Shown one piece after another: positions 1 to 7,760 of a stretch of 64,000 bases of DNA (position 1 is the first letter of the stretch; each line of letters starts with the position of its first letter). The notes under the pieces were generated by a model. That model was not told the origin of the DNA. It was given only the letters and a program-made list of their open reading frames with translations, and did not search any database. Both the position numbers and the translations under genes were made by a program. Origin of the DNA: Rahnella woolbedingensis (GTDB lineage: Bacteria; Pseudomonadota; Gammaproteobacteria; Enterobacterales; Enterobacteriaceae); contig NZ_RAHH01000029.1 in the NCBI RefSeq assembly GCF_003602095.1, positions 1 through 64,000 on the forward strand. Reading direction: 5' to 3'.

Positions 1-305
1 GACCTGGCCCGTCTGCTGACGCAGGAGTAATCTGGGCACCGGAGTGGGAGCTTCATCAGGGTAAAAATGGAATCAATCAATCCCTGCGCGGCGCGCAGCG
101 TGAGGCGAAAGATGCGTTTGAGCATCAGTACGGTGGTAATAGCGAGCTCAGAATAACGTTGCGGACGACCACGTGAAGACGTGTTGGGCTCGTCATACCA
201 GGCCTGGATGGCTGACTCATCAAGCCAAAATGTCAGTGAGCCCCGGTTGACGAGCGCCTTGTTGTACGTAGCCCAGTTGGTGATTTTGAACTTTTGTTTT
301 GCCAC
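1..305 (-). CDS. IS903-type transposase, N-terminal part
   Basis: The reading frame runs leftwards from a GTG at 303-305 to the window edge and gives 101 codons without a stop. The protein opens with MAKQKFKITNWATYNKAL and continues through LTFWLDESAIQAWY and RGRPQRYSELAITTVLMLKR, which I recognise as the N-terminus of the IS5/IS903 DDE transposase. The catalytic DDE residues lie in the missing C-terminal part, so activity cannot be judged. It would act on the inverted repeat that ends at 382. Confidence 0.88.
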   Translation of the reverse strand, partial: MAKQKFKITNWATYNKALVNRGSLTFWLDESAIQAWYDEPNTSSRGRPQRYSELAITTVLMLKRIFRLTLRAAQGLIDSIFTLMKLPLRCPDYSCVSRRAR

Positions 306-382
306 GTGATACCGCTACAGGATTGGGAATATGGTGATCTGATCCTGATTACGGCCAAAAGTTCGATTTATTCAACAAAGCC
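1..382 (-). mobile_element. IS903-type (IS5 family) element, one end only
   Basis: The sequence up to 382 is one end of an IS903-like insertion sequence. The 18-bp terminal inverted repeat lies at 365-382 (on the minus strand it reads GGCTTTGTTGAATAAATC), and the transposase start lies just inside it. The remainder of the element is outside the window. The 9 bp after it (383-391) would be the target duplication, but the other copy is not visible. The insertion cuts a small lipoprotein gene. Confidence 0.9.
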
Positions 383-525
383 TCATTAATCGAGTAATTC
401 CCTCTTTCCTGCGATGAACTTACTGTAGGAACTTTCAGGCTATTTATTGTATTAATGGTTTCATCTGTCGGGCTTGCGCAACTGATAATAAAAAACACAG
501 ATGAAATCAGCGATTTCTTTAACAT
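383..525 (-). pseudogene. small lipoprotein gene truncated by the IS element
   Basis: From an ATG at 523-525 the frame encodes MLKKSLISSVFFIISC, a lipoprotein signal peptide with a lipobox cysteine near residue 16, followed by about 30 polar residues. The frame then runs into the IS903 inverted repeat at 382 and picks up a dozen IS-encoded residues before a stop. The native C-terminus is therefore lost. I do not recognise the family. Alanine follows the cysteine, so a mature lipoprotein would be expected in the outer membrane. Function unknown. Confidence 0.6.
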
Positions 526-758
526 TTCATTTCCATAATGACTGAGGCTTGAATACAAGGCTGGGTATAAATCATCCAGCACGGAAATATATCAGGGCTT
601 AATAGACAGATGCCAGGGGTGACGAATTCATTTTTGAACTGAAAAACACGAGATGATATTGAACGAATAGATTTAAATGTGCTGAGTCATTAAGGGTTAA
701 ATATCAGTTTATTTACTTTTTTATAAACTCTCACAAGCTCAACGGACCGAGGCTTAGC

Positions 759-1457
759 ATGAAAATTATATTCAGCGCATTAGCATTATTAGTGATCTCC
801 ACATCAGCATCAGCGGTCACTCTCGATTATCGCCATGAGTACAAAGCCGACAGCAAAACCAATGCTGACCGTCTGAAAATGAGTCACACCACCGAAGGGG
901 GATATTATGCTTCGGTGGAAGGTCGCTTTGCTGAAGGCAGCGAACGACAAAATGACGGTTTCTCAACCGGTTCAGGACATTTTAGCGGCAGTGGCAGCGA
1001 ATGGGAATTCGGCAGAAACTTTCAGGTGACCGATAAATTAATTCTGGCACCGGGTGTGAATCTGGATATGGGAGATGACTACGTCGGTTATCGCGTACAA
1101 ATTAAAGCGATTTATAATATTACTGAAAACTGGATGACGACTTTCCGCTGGCGTCCGGGCGTAGATGTTTCTGAAAATCCAAATGAAGATAACCGCAACT
1201 ATAACCAGTTCAACTGGGAATTCGGTTATGTCAGTGAGAAATTCTCTGTCGTCAGTGACTACGAATATCGCTTCACCAATTATGATGACTATCAGGGTGA
1301 CCACGATTACTGGCTGTATAACATCGTGGCTTCCATGCCAATAGATAAACACTGGACGCCATATACCGAAATCGGTGTGGTGCCGCGTTATAATATTAAT
1401 CCGAGCCGGGATGACATGGAAATGCGTTACCGCCTAGGTATTCAGTACAATTTCTGA
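759..1457 (+). CDS. KdgM-family oligogalacturonate-specific porin
   Basis: The 232-residue protein has a Sec signal peptide (cleavage after SASA, about residue 19), then a mature chain rich in aromatic and acidic residues that begins VTLDYRHEYKADSK and ends in a C-terminal phenylalanine (IQYNF). Both are typical of the KdgM 12-strand outer-membrane porins that admit pectin-derived oligogalacturonates. Length fits the family. A GAGG ribosome site lies 7 nt upstream of the ATG. No pectin genes are adjacent, so the exact ligand (oligogalacturonate or another acidic oligosaccharide) is inference. Confidence 0.85.
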   Translation: MKIIFSALALLVISTSASAVTLDYRHEYKADSKTNADRLKMSHTTEGGYYASVEGRFAEGSERQNDGFSTGSGHFSGSGSEWEFGRNFQVTDKLILAPGVNLDMGDDYVGYRVQIKAIYNITENWMTTFRWRPGVDVSENPNEDNRNYNQFNWEFGYVSEKFSVVSDYEYRFTNYDDYQGDHDYWLYNIVASMPIDKHWTPYTEIGVVPRYNINPSRDDMEMRYRLGIQYNF

Positions 1458-1532
1458 TCTGACCCTAATCTGGCTTTGATCTGACATTCCCCTGCCAAAT
1501 TGCACATTGGCCGGGAAGTATCGCGAAAACCT

Positions 1533-2009
1533 TCACATCCCTTCCAGCGGCAGCACATCCAGTGGTTTTACTTCCCTGAGCACAAACGACGTTTGCATCT
1601 CTTTAATGCCCGGTAAACGGCGTACGACTTCCATCGCGAAGCTGGAAAAACTGTCGAGATCTTTCGCTACCACCTGCAACAGAAAATCGGCATCACCGGC
1701 AATCGCATAACAGGCGATCACCGCAGGCAATGCGCCAACTTCCTGTTCGAAACGCTGCGCATCCTCCTCGCTGTGGCTGTCTATTTTGACCCGGATAAAG
1801 GCCAGCAGTCCCAGACCAATCTTTTTACGGTCAATAATCGCCTGATAACCGGTGATCACGCCGCTGTCTTCCAGCTGTTTTGTGCGCCGCCAGCAGGGTG
1901 ACGCCGCCATACCGACCTTATCGGCGAGCTCCTGATTGGTCATCCGTCCCGAAGTCTGAAGTTGTTTAAGAATGCGAAGGTCTGCCGGTGATATTTCGGA
2001 TAGAGACAT
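1533..2009 (-). CDS. Lrp/AsnC-family transcriptional regulator
   Basis: The 158-residue protein has an N-terminal winged helix-turn-helix (about residues 8-60; DLRILKQLQTSGRMTNQELA, then SPCWRRTKQLEDSGVI). A C-terminal RAM ligand-binding domain follows (about 65-145), containing the GDADFLLQVV stretch. Such proteins form octamers or dimers that respond to amino acids. It is transcribed divergently from the DUF2000 gene that starts at 2141, a common regulator-target layout, so that gene is a plausible target. The specific effector cannot be read from the sequence. Confidence 0.88.
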   Translation of the reverse strand: MSLSEISPADLRILKQLQTSGRMTNQELADKVGMAASPCWRRTKQLEDSGVITGYQAIIDRKKIGLGLLAFIRVKIDSHSEEDAQRFEQEVGALPAVIACYAIAGDADFLLQVVAKDLDSFSSFAMEVVRRLPGIKEMQTSFVLREVKPLDVLPLEGM

Positions 2010-2140
2010 AATCTGCCTTGTTGACGTGTTTTTTAGAAAGGGTTACCCAGATTAGTGCATTTTACCCCGTTAAAAGAAAGCACCTTTCAGCCGCCGCTCT
2101 TTATCATGGTTCTCTTACTGATGAACGAAAGGGCGCAAAA

Positions 2141-2557
2141 ATGGCAGACACACTCCGGGTGGCAATTATCCTCAATCCTGAGCTTCCGCCGGGATTACTG
2201 GCAAATACGGCGGGCGTGATTGGCATCGGATTAGCGGCAAAATTCCCGATGCTGGCAGGCATTTCGCTGACCGATGCGAAGGGGGTTACGACCGACTCTA
2301 TCTCGAAAACTCCGCTGCCCATTCTCCAGGCAACGCCTGATCATATTAAGGCACTGATGTTTAAAGCGCTGGACGCCGCAGGCGAGCGCAGCGTGGTGGT
2401 GTTTCCGTCCTTTGCGCGCACCATGCATCAGTTCGGGCAGTATGAAATGACGTTTCCGCAGCGGGATTTATACGATGAAGTGCTGGATGGCGTGGGGCTG
2501 ACCGGGCCGGAGAAGTGGATTAAATCACTGACTGGAAATCTGAAGTTATTGCGATAG
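2141..2557 (+). CDS. DUF2000 family protein
   Basis: The 138-residue protein begins MADTLRVAIILNPELPPG and resembles the DUF2000 family, small proteins with a peptidyl-tRNA hydrolase II-like fold and no established function. A longer frame exists from 2018, but the ATG at 2141 is chosen because a GAAAGGG ribosome site sits 7 nt before it and the family N-terminus matches there. It is divergent from the Lrp-type gene, which may control it. A strong hairpin terminator follows at 2575. Enzymatic activity is not known. Confidence 0.75.
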   Translation: MADTLRVAIILNPELPPGLLANTAGVIGIGLAAKFPMLAGISLTDAKGVTTDSISKTPLPILQATPDHIKALMFKALDAAGERSVVVFPSFARTMHQFGQYEMTFPQRDLYDEVLDGVGLTGPEKWIKSLTGNLKLLR

Positions 2558-2574
2558 ATTGCTGAATCTCAGAG

Positions 2575-2602
2575 TAAAAAAACCGGCAAACGCCGGTTTT
2601 TC
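2575..2602. terminator. bidirectional rho-independent terminator
   Basis: An ACCGGC/GCCGGT stem with a short A-rich loop is flanked by an A-run on the left and a T-run on the right. It can end both the DUF2000 gene and the convergent sotB gene. Confidence 0.85.
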
Positions 2603-2620
2603 TGTATCTTCAGCGGGTGA

Positions 2621-3805
2621 CTAGCTCGTCACTTTCAGCTGCGGATAGCGTTTGAAAATCGTCAGACACCAGACGAACGCGACGCAACCGATCAGGCCAC
2701 CCGCGTAGCCGACATTGCTCATTTCCAGATGCAGACTGACCTGATTGCCGATCAGCGCCCCCGCGCCGATACCGATGTTGTAGATACCGGAAAGCAGCGC
2801 CATCGAGACATCCGTGGCATCTGTCGCCAGTGCCAGCACGCGCACCTGCATCGCCAGCCCGATAATCATCATCGCCAGCCCCCAGACGACGCACAGGATG
2901 GAAATGCTGATTGGGTTCATGACCGCGACAAACAGCAGCAACATGCTGAGCGTGACCATCAGGATCGGGCCACCGAGCATCGCGGCCGGAAAACGATTCC
3001 CCAGCACACTAAAGGCAATACTGCCGAGAATCCCCGCGCCGCCGAAAATCAGCAGCAGGAAGGTGGTGAAATTTTCACCCATATTGGCGACAGTCTGGAT
3101 AAACGGCTCGATGTAGCTGTACGCCGTGTAGTGAGCAGTCACTATCAGTGCAGTCAGCACATACATACCAACCAGCGCCGGACGGCGGAACAGCATCGGC
3201 ACACTTTTCAGTGAGCCGGTATGCTCGCTCGGTAACGGTGGCAGCAATTTTATCAGGCAAATCAGCGTCAGCAGCGCGACAACGCCGATACTCATAAACG
3301 TAGTGCGCCAGCCGAGGTACTGACCAATCAGACGGCCAAGCGGCAGACCCAGAACCATCGCCAGCGCGGTGCCGGTGGCTAACATACTCAGCGCCTGCGT
3401 TTTCTTACCGGCAGGTGCCACGCGGATGGCCAGCGAGGCGGTAATCGACCAGAAAATCGCGTGAGCCAGCGCGATACCGACACGTGAAGCGACCAGGCTC
3501 CAGAAATCCCAGGCCACGACCGAGAGAATATGGCTGGCGATGAATATCACAAAGATGATGATCAGTAAGCGCTTTCGCTCGACATTACGGGTGAGCAGCA
3601 TCAGCGGCAATGACATCAGCGCCACCACCCACGCATAGATAGTCAGCATCAGTCCGACCTGCGCGGTCTGCATGTTGAAACTGGCGGCGATGTCAGACAG
3701 AAGTCCGACGGGCACGAATTCAGTGGTGTTGAAGATGAACGCGGCAATAGCCATCATCACAACGCGGAGCCAGGCTGTCCTGCGCGAAACGGTATCTGAT
3801 TGCAT
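2621..3805 (-). CDS. sotB: SotB/YdeA-type sugar and arabinose efflux MFS transporter
   Basis: The 394-residue, 12-helix DHA1 major facilitator closely follows E. coli SotB (YdeA). It has the [20 protein letters not shown] helix 1, [28 protein letters not shown] helix 4 (here [16 protein letters not shown]) and SLHxxMS near the end. SotB exports arabinose and isopropyl-thiogalactoside-like sugars across the inner membrane. It is a single gene ending at the shared terminator. The intergenic stretch 3806-3967 separates it from the acetyltransferase cluster. Confidence 0.88.
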   Translation of the reverse strand: MQSDTVSRRTAWLRVVMMAIAAFIFNTTEFVPVGLLSDIAASFNMQTAQVGLMLTIYAWVVALMSLPLMLLTRNVERKRLLIIIFVIFIASHILSVVAWDFWSLVASRVGIALAHAIFWSITASLAIRVAPAGKKTQALSMLATGTALAMVLGLPLGRLIGQYLGWRTTFMSIGVVALLTLICLIKLLPPLPSEHTGSLKSVPMLFRRPALVGMYVLTALIVTAHYTAYSYIEPFIQTVANMGENFTTFLLLIFGGAGILGSIAFSVLGNRFPAAMLGGPILMVTLSMLLLFVAVMNPISISILCVVWGLAMMIIGLAMQVRVLALATDATDVSMALLSGIYNIGIGAGALIGNQVSLHLEMSNVGYAGGLIGCVAFVWCLTIFKRYPQLKVTS

Positions 3806-3967
3806 TGAAATTTATGACTTATAAGAAGAGGTGGAAATCAGGCCTCTGTCTGGCAGACGCCTGTTGAGCGCATAGTGTGTTTTATTTGTTCTAAAAATGA
3901 AACAGAAAATTGGCCTAACAGATAAATGTTCCGGGGACAATTTTAGTTATGGAAACTGAGACCGGCA

Positions 3968-4522
3968 TCACGGCTTGTTATCGGGGCTGACCAATGATGT
4001 CAGAACGTGATCCTGCCACCGACCGGCGATTTTCAGATATGACCGCGCATATCCCTCGCGTTCAAAGCCTAATCGCTGAAGTACACGCTCACTTTTATGA
4101 TTGTCAGGAATATAGCTGGCCATAATGCGGTGCAGTTTCTGCTCACTAAACAGGAAGTTAATGGCCGTTTCCAGCGCCCGGTGCATCACTCCCTTTCCCT
4201 GCTGGTTCTCTGCCACAGAATATCCCAGATGACAGGCCTGAAAAGCGCCCCGGACGATGCCGGTAAAATTGCAGGCACCGAGCATGTCACCGGTTTCCCG
4301 ACAGATGATGCCAAACTGGAATGCCGTCCCGCAGGCCGCTTCATCAAAGGAATTTATGAGGCGCTGACGAAGCGTTTCGCGGGAATAAAAATCTGCCGGA
4401 CGCAGGGGTTCCCAGGGAGCGAGATGGTGGACGTTTTCACGAAAATACGCATGAACAATGCCAGTGTCTTCCGGGCCCAAAATCTTGAGGTAAAAACCGG
4501 CACCCGTAACGGCGAGTTCCAT
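3968..4522 (-). CDS. RimJ/RimL-type GNAT N-acetyltransferase
   Basis: The 184-residue protein aligns well by eye with E. coli RimJ: HLAPWEPLRPADFY, NFTGIVRGAFQACHLGYSV, the acetyl-CoA binding QQGKGVMHRAL (Q-x-x-G-x-G/A motif), HRIMASYIPDNHKSERVLQR and the LGFEREGYA ending. RimJ acetylates the N-terminal alanine of ribosomal protein S5. This copy lies 51 bp downstream of an M15 peptidase gene in a probable three-gene minus-strand operon, which is not the rimJ locus of E. coli, so it may be a paralogue with another substrate. Confidence 0.78.
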   Translation of the reverse strand: MELAVTGAGFYLKILGPEDTGIVHAYFRENVHHLAPWEPLRPADFYSRETLRQRLINSFDEAACGTAFQFGIICRETGDMLGACNFTGIVRGAFQACHLGYSVAENQQGKGVMHRALETAINFLFSEQKLHRIMASYIPDNHKSERVLQRLGFEREGYARSYLKIAGRWQDHVLTSLVSPDNKP

Positions 4523-4573
4523 TGTGATCCCTTAATGCGTGAAGAAAACAGGGCGGTAAGTGTAGAGGATTAC

Positions 4574-5119
4574 TCAGGAATTGGAATGCCAGCACCAGTG
4601 CCACGGCTCATAAATAAAGCCCCACGGATTATTCATTGGGAAGGACATCACGAAACCGAAGCGGGCGGCGTGAGATTGCAGCCACTGAAAAGCCTCTGTT
4701 TCGCCAAAAACGCCGGTCACTTCGTCGCAGCCGGGGGTATTGATATCCACCGCGCAGCCGGTGTGGTGCTCGCTGCATCCGGGAGGCGCCAGCGAGGTGA
4801 AAAACGTTTGCGGCGCGATGCCTGCTTCCTGTTTAGCGCGGATAAGCCCCGCCTGATAATCCAGACTGCGAAAAGCAGAGACCAGATAAATGCCCACCCC
4901 GTCGGCGGCAGCCTGCTGTTTCATCTGATGCCAGGCGGTCGCAGCAGGGGAGATCAGCCGGTAAACTTTGCCGGTTTCAGCATCAGTTTCCGTGTCCTCC
5001 AGTAAGTGCTCACTTACTTCTTCAAAGTAGGGTAGCGTACGGTGGGCAATGACCTGCGGGTCGATGCCCAGATCACGCAATATCCTTTCAGTTCTGGTTT
5101 TCAGCGCGGCCTGATTCAT
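4574..5119 (-). CDS. M15-family D-Ala-D-Ala carboxypeptidase (VanY/VanX-like), cytoplasmic
   Basis: The 181-residue M15 metallopeptidase has arginine 84 in SAFRSLDYQ and the zinc motif SEHHTGCAVD (His118, Asp125). The catalytic glutamate and third zinc ligand lie in EPWHW (Glu171, His174). These residues are all present, so it should be active as a D,D- or L,D-carboxypeptidase or dipeptidase on peptidoglycan peptides. No signal peptide or transmembrane helix is seen, unlike most VanY/DacB enzymes, so a cytoplasmic role as in VanX or peptide recycling is inferred. Its ATG overlaps the stop of the upstream amidotransferase-type gene by 4 bp. Confidence 0.82.
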   Translation of the reverse strand: MNQAALKTRTERILRDLGIDPQVIAHRTLPYFEEVSEHLLEDTETDAETGKVYRLISPAATAWHQMKQQAAADGVGIYLVSAFRSLDYQAGLIRAKQEAGIAPQTFFTSLAPPGCSEHHTGCAVDINTPGCDEVTGVFGETEAFQWLQSHAARFGFVMSFPMNNPWGFIYEPWHWCWHSNS

Positions 5120-5946
5120 GCCTGTTCGTTTCCCGGACGGGCAATCACGTCGTTCATGGCTTCCGTCATGGCTTTACCTGCTGTGCGCATCGACAGCTGA
5201 TAGCGTAAGGATGCCGCAACAAAGGCATTCAGCAACTGCGTATCCTGCGCATGTTGCTGATATTCCGGGTGCCATTGCACGCCAAGGCAAAAATCATACT
5301 CTTCGCATTCGATGCCTTCGATCACGCCGTCCGGCGCATAAGCATTCACGGTGCACCCGGGACCGACCGATTTCACCGCCTGATGGTGCGAGCTGTTAAC
5401 CTCATAATGGTCGCGATCGACGCAGCGGCTGAGCAGCGAACCTTCCACAATCTCTACCGGATGACGGGCGCGCTTTTTGCCACCCGCGTTTTCAGTATCG
5501 ACGGTCGTGCTGTGTTCGAGGGCATCGGGCAATGCGTCGGGAATATGCTGATGCAGCGTACCGCCGGTTAAAACGGCAAGCAGTTGCTGGCCGCCGCAGA
5601 TCCCCAGCAGCGGCATATTGCGCCGCATGGCACCTTTAACGATGGCTTTTTCAAATTCGGTGCGGGCGGGTTTCAGGCGAACCTGGCTGCTGGTCTGTTG
5701 CTCATTAAAGAGTTCGGGCGGCACATCAAACGCGCCACCGGTGACGACAATGCCATCACAAAGGGAGAGATATTCATCCGCCAGTTCGGCGTGATGAGGC
5801 AAAGCCAGCGGCACGGCGCCAAGCTCCGCCAGGCTGTTCATATAGTTCTGACGCAGGGCATACCAGGGAAAATCGGCGTAGCCACCGGCTTCCTCGCTGT
5901 CCAGTGTTACCCCAATCACTGGTCTGGATTGAAATTTTGTCTGCAT
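5116..5946 (-). CDS. PuuD-like gamma-glutamyl hydrolase (class I glutamine amidotransferase fold)
   Basis: The 276-residue protein has the class I amidotransferase triad: nucleophile Cys117 in LLGICGGQQ and the His/Glu pair in GVQWHPE near residue 235. A VVTGGAFDVPP loop typical of gamma-glutamyl-gamma-aminobutyrate hydrolases is also present. PuuD cleaves gamma-glutamyl-GABA in putrescine breakdown; no other puu genes are here. The ATG at 5944-5946 is chosen because AGGA lies 9 nt before it; two upstream in-frame starts (to 5979) lack a ribosome site. Translational coupling to the M15 peptidase suggests gamma-linked cell-wall peptides as substrate (inference). Confidence 0.78.
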   Translation of the reverse strand: MQTKFQSRPVIGVTLDSEEAGGYADFPWYALRQNYMNSLAELGAVPLALPHHAELADEYLSLCDGIVVTGGAFDVPPELFNEQQTSSQVRLKPARTEFEKAIVKGAMRRNMPLLGICGGQQLLAVLTGGTLHQHIPDALPDALEHSTTVDTENAGGKKRARHPVEIVEGSLLSRCVDRDHYEVNSSHHQAVKSVGPGCTVNAYAPDGVIEGIECEEYDFCLGVQWHPEYQQHAQDTQLLNAFVAASLRYQLSMRTAGKAMTEAMNDVIARPGNEQA

Positions 5947-6416
5947 TCGACTGAGTTCCTGCATGAAGATGAAAAACAATCAGAAAATGCACCATATCAA
6001 GCCGTGGTCGGAGCAAACAATATAAATTATCAATACTTCTAATTTTCAGGATTTAGCGCTGGTTTTCTCACCGGTTAAGGTGACCGGGCAGTGTGTTTTT
6101 CACGCTAAGCCTGCGTTTTCCTGACAAAATTCCGGGACAGACTGACACTTCCTGATGCTTTTCTGTCGTCGTCTTCAATATTCATTCTCATTTAGTTCTT
6201 AACATTAGCAGGGCGGAAAGGATAAATTAGCGGGTATCATTCATCCTGCTGAATGAAATATAAATTCTTAATTGCTAACAAAATCTTTACGTTGTCCTAA
6301 AAACAGCCATCGAAGCTTTTAGGGATAATGTGTTTTTGACTGATATTGAAAATCTCTGGTTGAAGGTCATTTTTCAGCTGTTTTCTCCTCATTAATACTG
6401 CGAAACCAAGAAATTT
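5947..6416. other. 470-bp divergent intergenic region
   Basis: No gene is supported here. The stretch is AT-rich relative to its flanks and must contain the divergent promoters of the amidotransferase-type gene and the mdtA operon. I could not assign a specific operator, and no convincing hairpin terminator is seen. Confidence 0.5.
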
Positions 6417-7760
6417 ATGCTGCCGACTGCCTCGTCTCGTTCCAAAAAACGCACTTTCGTGTGGGTTATTGTTGCCATTATCGTTGCTGCGATCCTGGTC
6501 TGGTTCTTTGCTTTCCGCCAGAGTGCCGCTGAGCCTGCCGCTCATAAGAAGCCGGGGCGCGGCGGTATGCGCGCGATGCGCGGGCAGATGATGGCCGGAA
6601 TGGCGACACCTGTGCAGGCCGGAAAAGCCGTGCAGGCTGACGTGCCGGTGTATCTGCGCGCGCTGGGTACCGTGGTGGCCAATGCGACAGTCACCGTGAC
6701 CAGCCGGGTGGATGGTCAGCTGATGAAGGTGTATTTCACCGAAGGGCAGAAAGTCGCACAGGGGCAGTTGCTGGCGCAGATTGACCCGCGCAGCTATCAG
6801 GCGACGCTGGAACAGTATCAGGGCGACCTGGCACAGAATCAGGCGCTGGCGAAAAGCGCAGAGCTGACGCTGGCGCGTTACCGCAAACTGTATGCACAGG
6901 ATTCCCTGGCGCGTCAGGATCTTGAAAGCCAGATTGCCACCGCCGGTCAGTATGCCGGTGCCGTGAAAGCCGATCAGGCGCAAATTGCCGCCGCCAAACT
7001 GAATCTTGAGTTCGCCAAAATTACCGCACCGGTCAGCGGCCATGTCGGCCTGCGTCTGGTCGACCCGGGCAATATGGTGACCAGCAGTTCCACCAGCGGC
7101 ATTGTGACGATTACTCAGACCCAGCCGATTGCCGTAACTTTCAGCGTGCCGCAAAGCAATCTGCAAACCTTGCTCAAAGCGCTGCGCGGCGGCAATCAGT
7201 TGCCGACCACCGCTTTTGATCAGGGCGGCAGTGAAGTGCTCGGACAGGGCAAACTGCAATTTATCAGCAACGAAATTGATACCAGCACCGGCAGCATTAA
7301 GCTGAAAGCGCTGTTCGATAACGCCGATGAAAAACTCTATCCGAACCAGTTTGTGAACGCCCGCTTACAGGTGGCGACGCTCAAAGACGCCACGGTGATC
7401 CCGGCGGCGGCATTGCAGCTGAGCAGCGATGGCGATTTTGTGTATGTGGTGAAAGCCGACAGCACCATCGAGCGCCGCAGTGTGAAATCCGGTCCGGACT
7501 TTGGTGACGCACAGGTGGCCATTCTGTCGGGTGTGAAACCGGGCGAGCAGGTGGTAACCACCGGTATCGACCGTCTGAACAACGGCACGAAAGTGGAGAT
7601 TGTGACGCCAAATACTGGCGAAGTTGTTCCGGCAGGCGGTTCTTCCAAAGAGCGCCAGCAGAGCGGCGGTGTGGATAAAGCCACGACCGGCGCTGACAAA
7701 ACTGCTGTCGCCCCTGATGCAGCCCCAAATACAGCCGGTAAAGACAGCGGGTCTAAATGA
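6417..7760 (+). CDS. mdtA: MdtA-type RND periplasmic adaptor
   Basis: The 447-residue membrane fusion protein has an N-terminal helix ([19 protein letters not shown], about residues 15-33). It then has a lipoyl/hairpin domain ([38 protein letters not shown]) and a beta-barrel/MP domain. It resembles E. coli MdtA, which links the MdtBC pump to TolC. The C-terminal 45 residues are a low-complexity Gly/Ala/Lys/Thr tail that runs longer than in E. coli. The start lacks a strong ribosome site, so the first few residues are uncertain. The stop overlaps the mdtB start by 4 bp. Confidence 0.88.
   Translation: MLPTASSRSKKRTFVWVIVAIIVAAILVWFFAFRQSAAEPAAHKKPGRGGMRAMRGQMMAGMATPVQAGKAVQADVPVYLRALGTVVANATVTVTSRVDGQLMKVYFTEGQKVAQGQLLAQIDPRSYQATLEQYQGDLAQNQALAKSAELTLARYRKLYAQDSLARQDLESQIATAGQYAGAVKADQAQIAAAKLNLEFAKITAPVSGHVGLRLVDPGNMVTSSSTSGIVTITQTQPIAVTFSVPQSNLQTLLKALRGGNQLPTTAFDQGGSEVLGQGKLQFISNEIDTSTGSIKLKALFDNADEKLYPNQFVNARLQVATLKDATVIPAAALQLSSDGDFVYVVKADSTIERRSVKSGPDFGDAQVAILSGVKPGEQVVTTGIDRLNNGTKVEIVTPNTGEVVPAGGSSKERQQSGGVDKATTGADKTAVAPDAAPNTAGKDSGSK

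Noticed and set aside
4097..5005. Plus-strand frame of 302 codons over the acetyltransferase and M15 peptidase genes
   Set aside because: Both minus-strand genes there have family motifs and intact catalytic residues; this frame has none.
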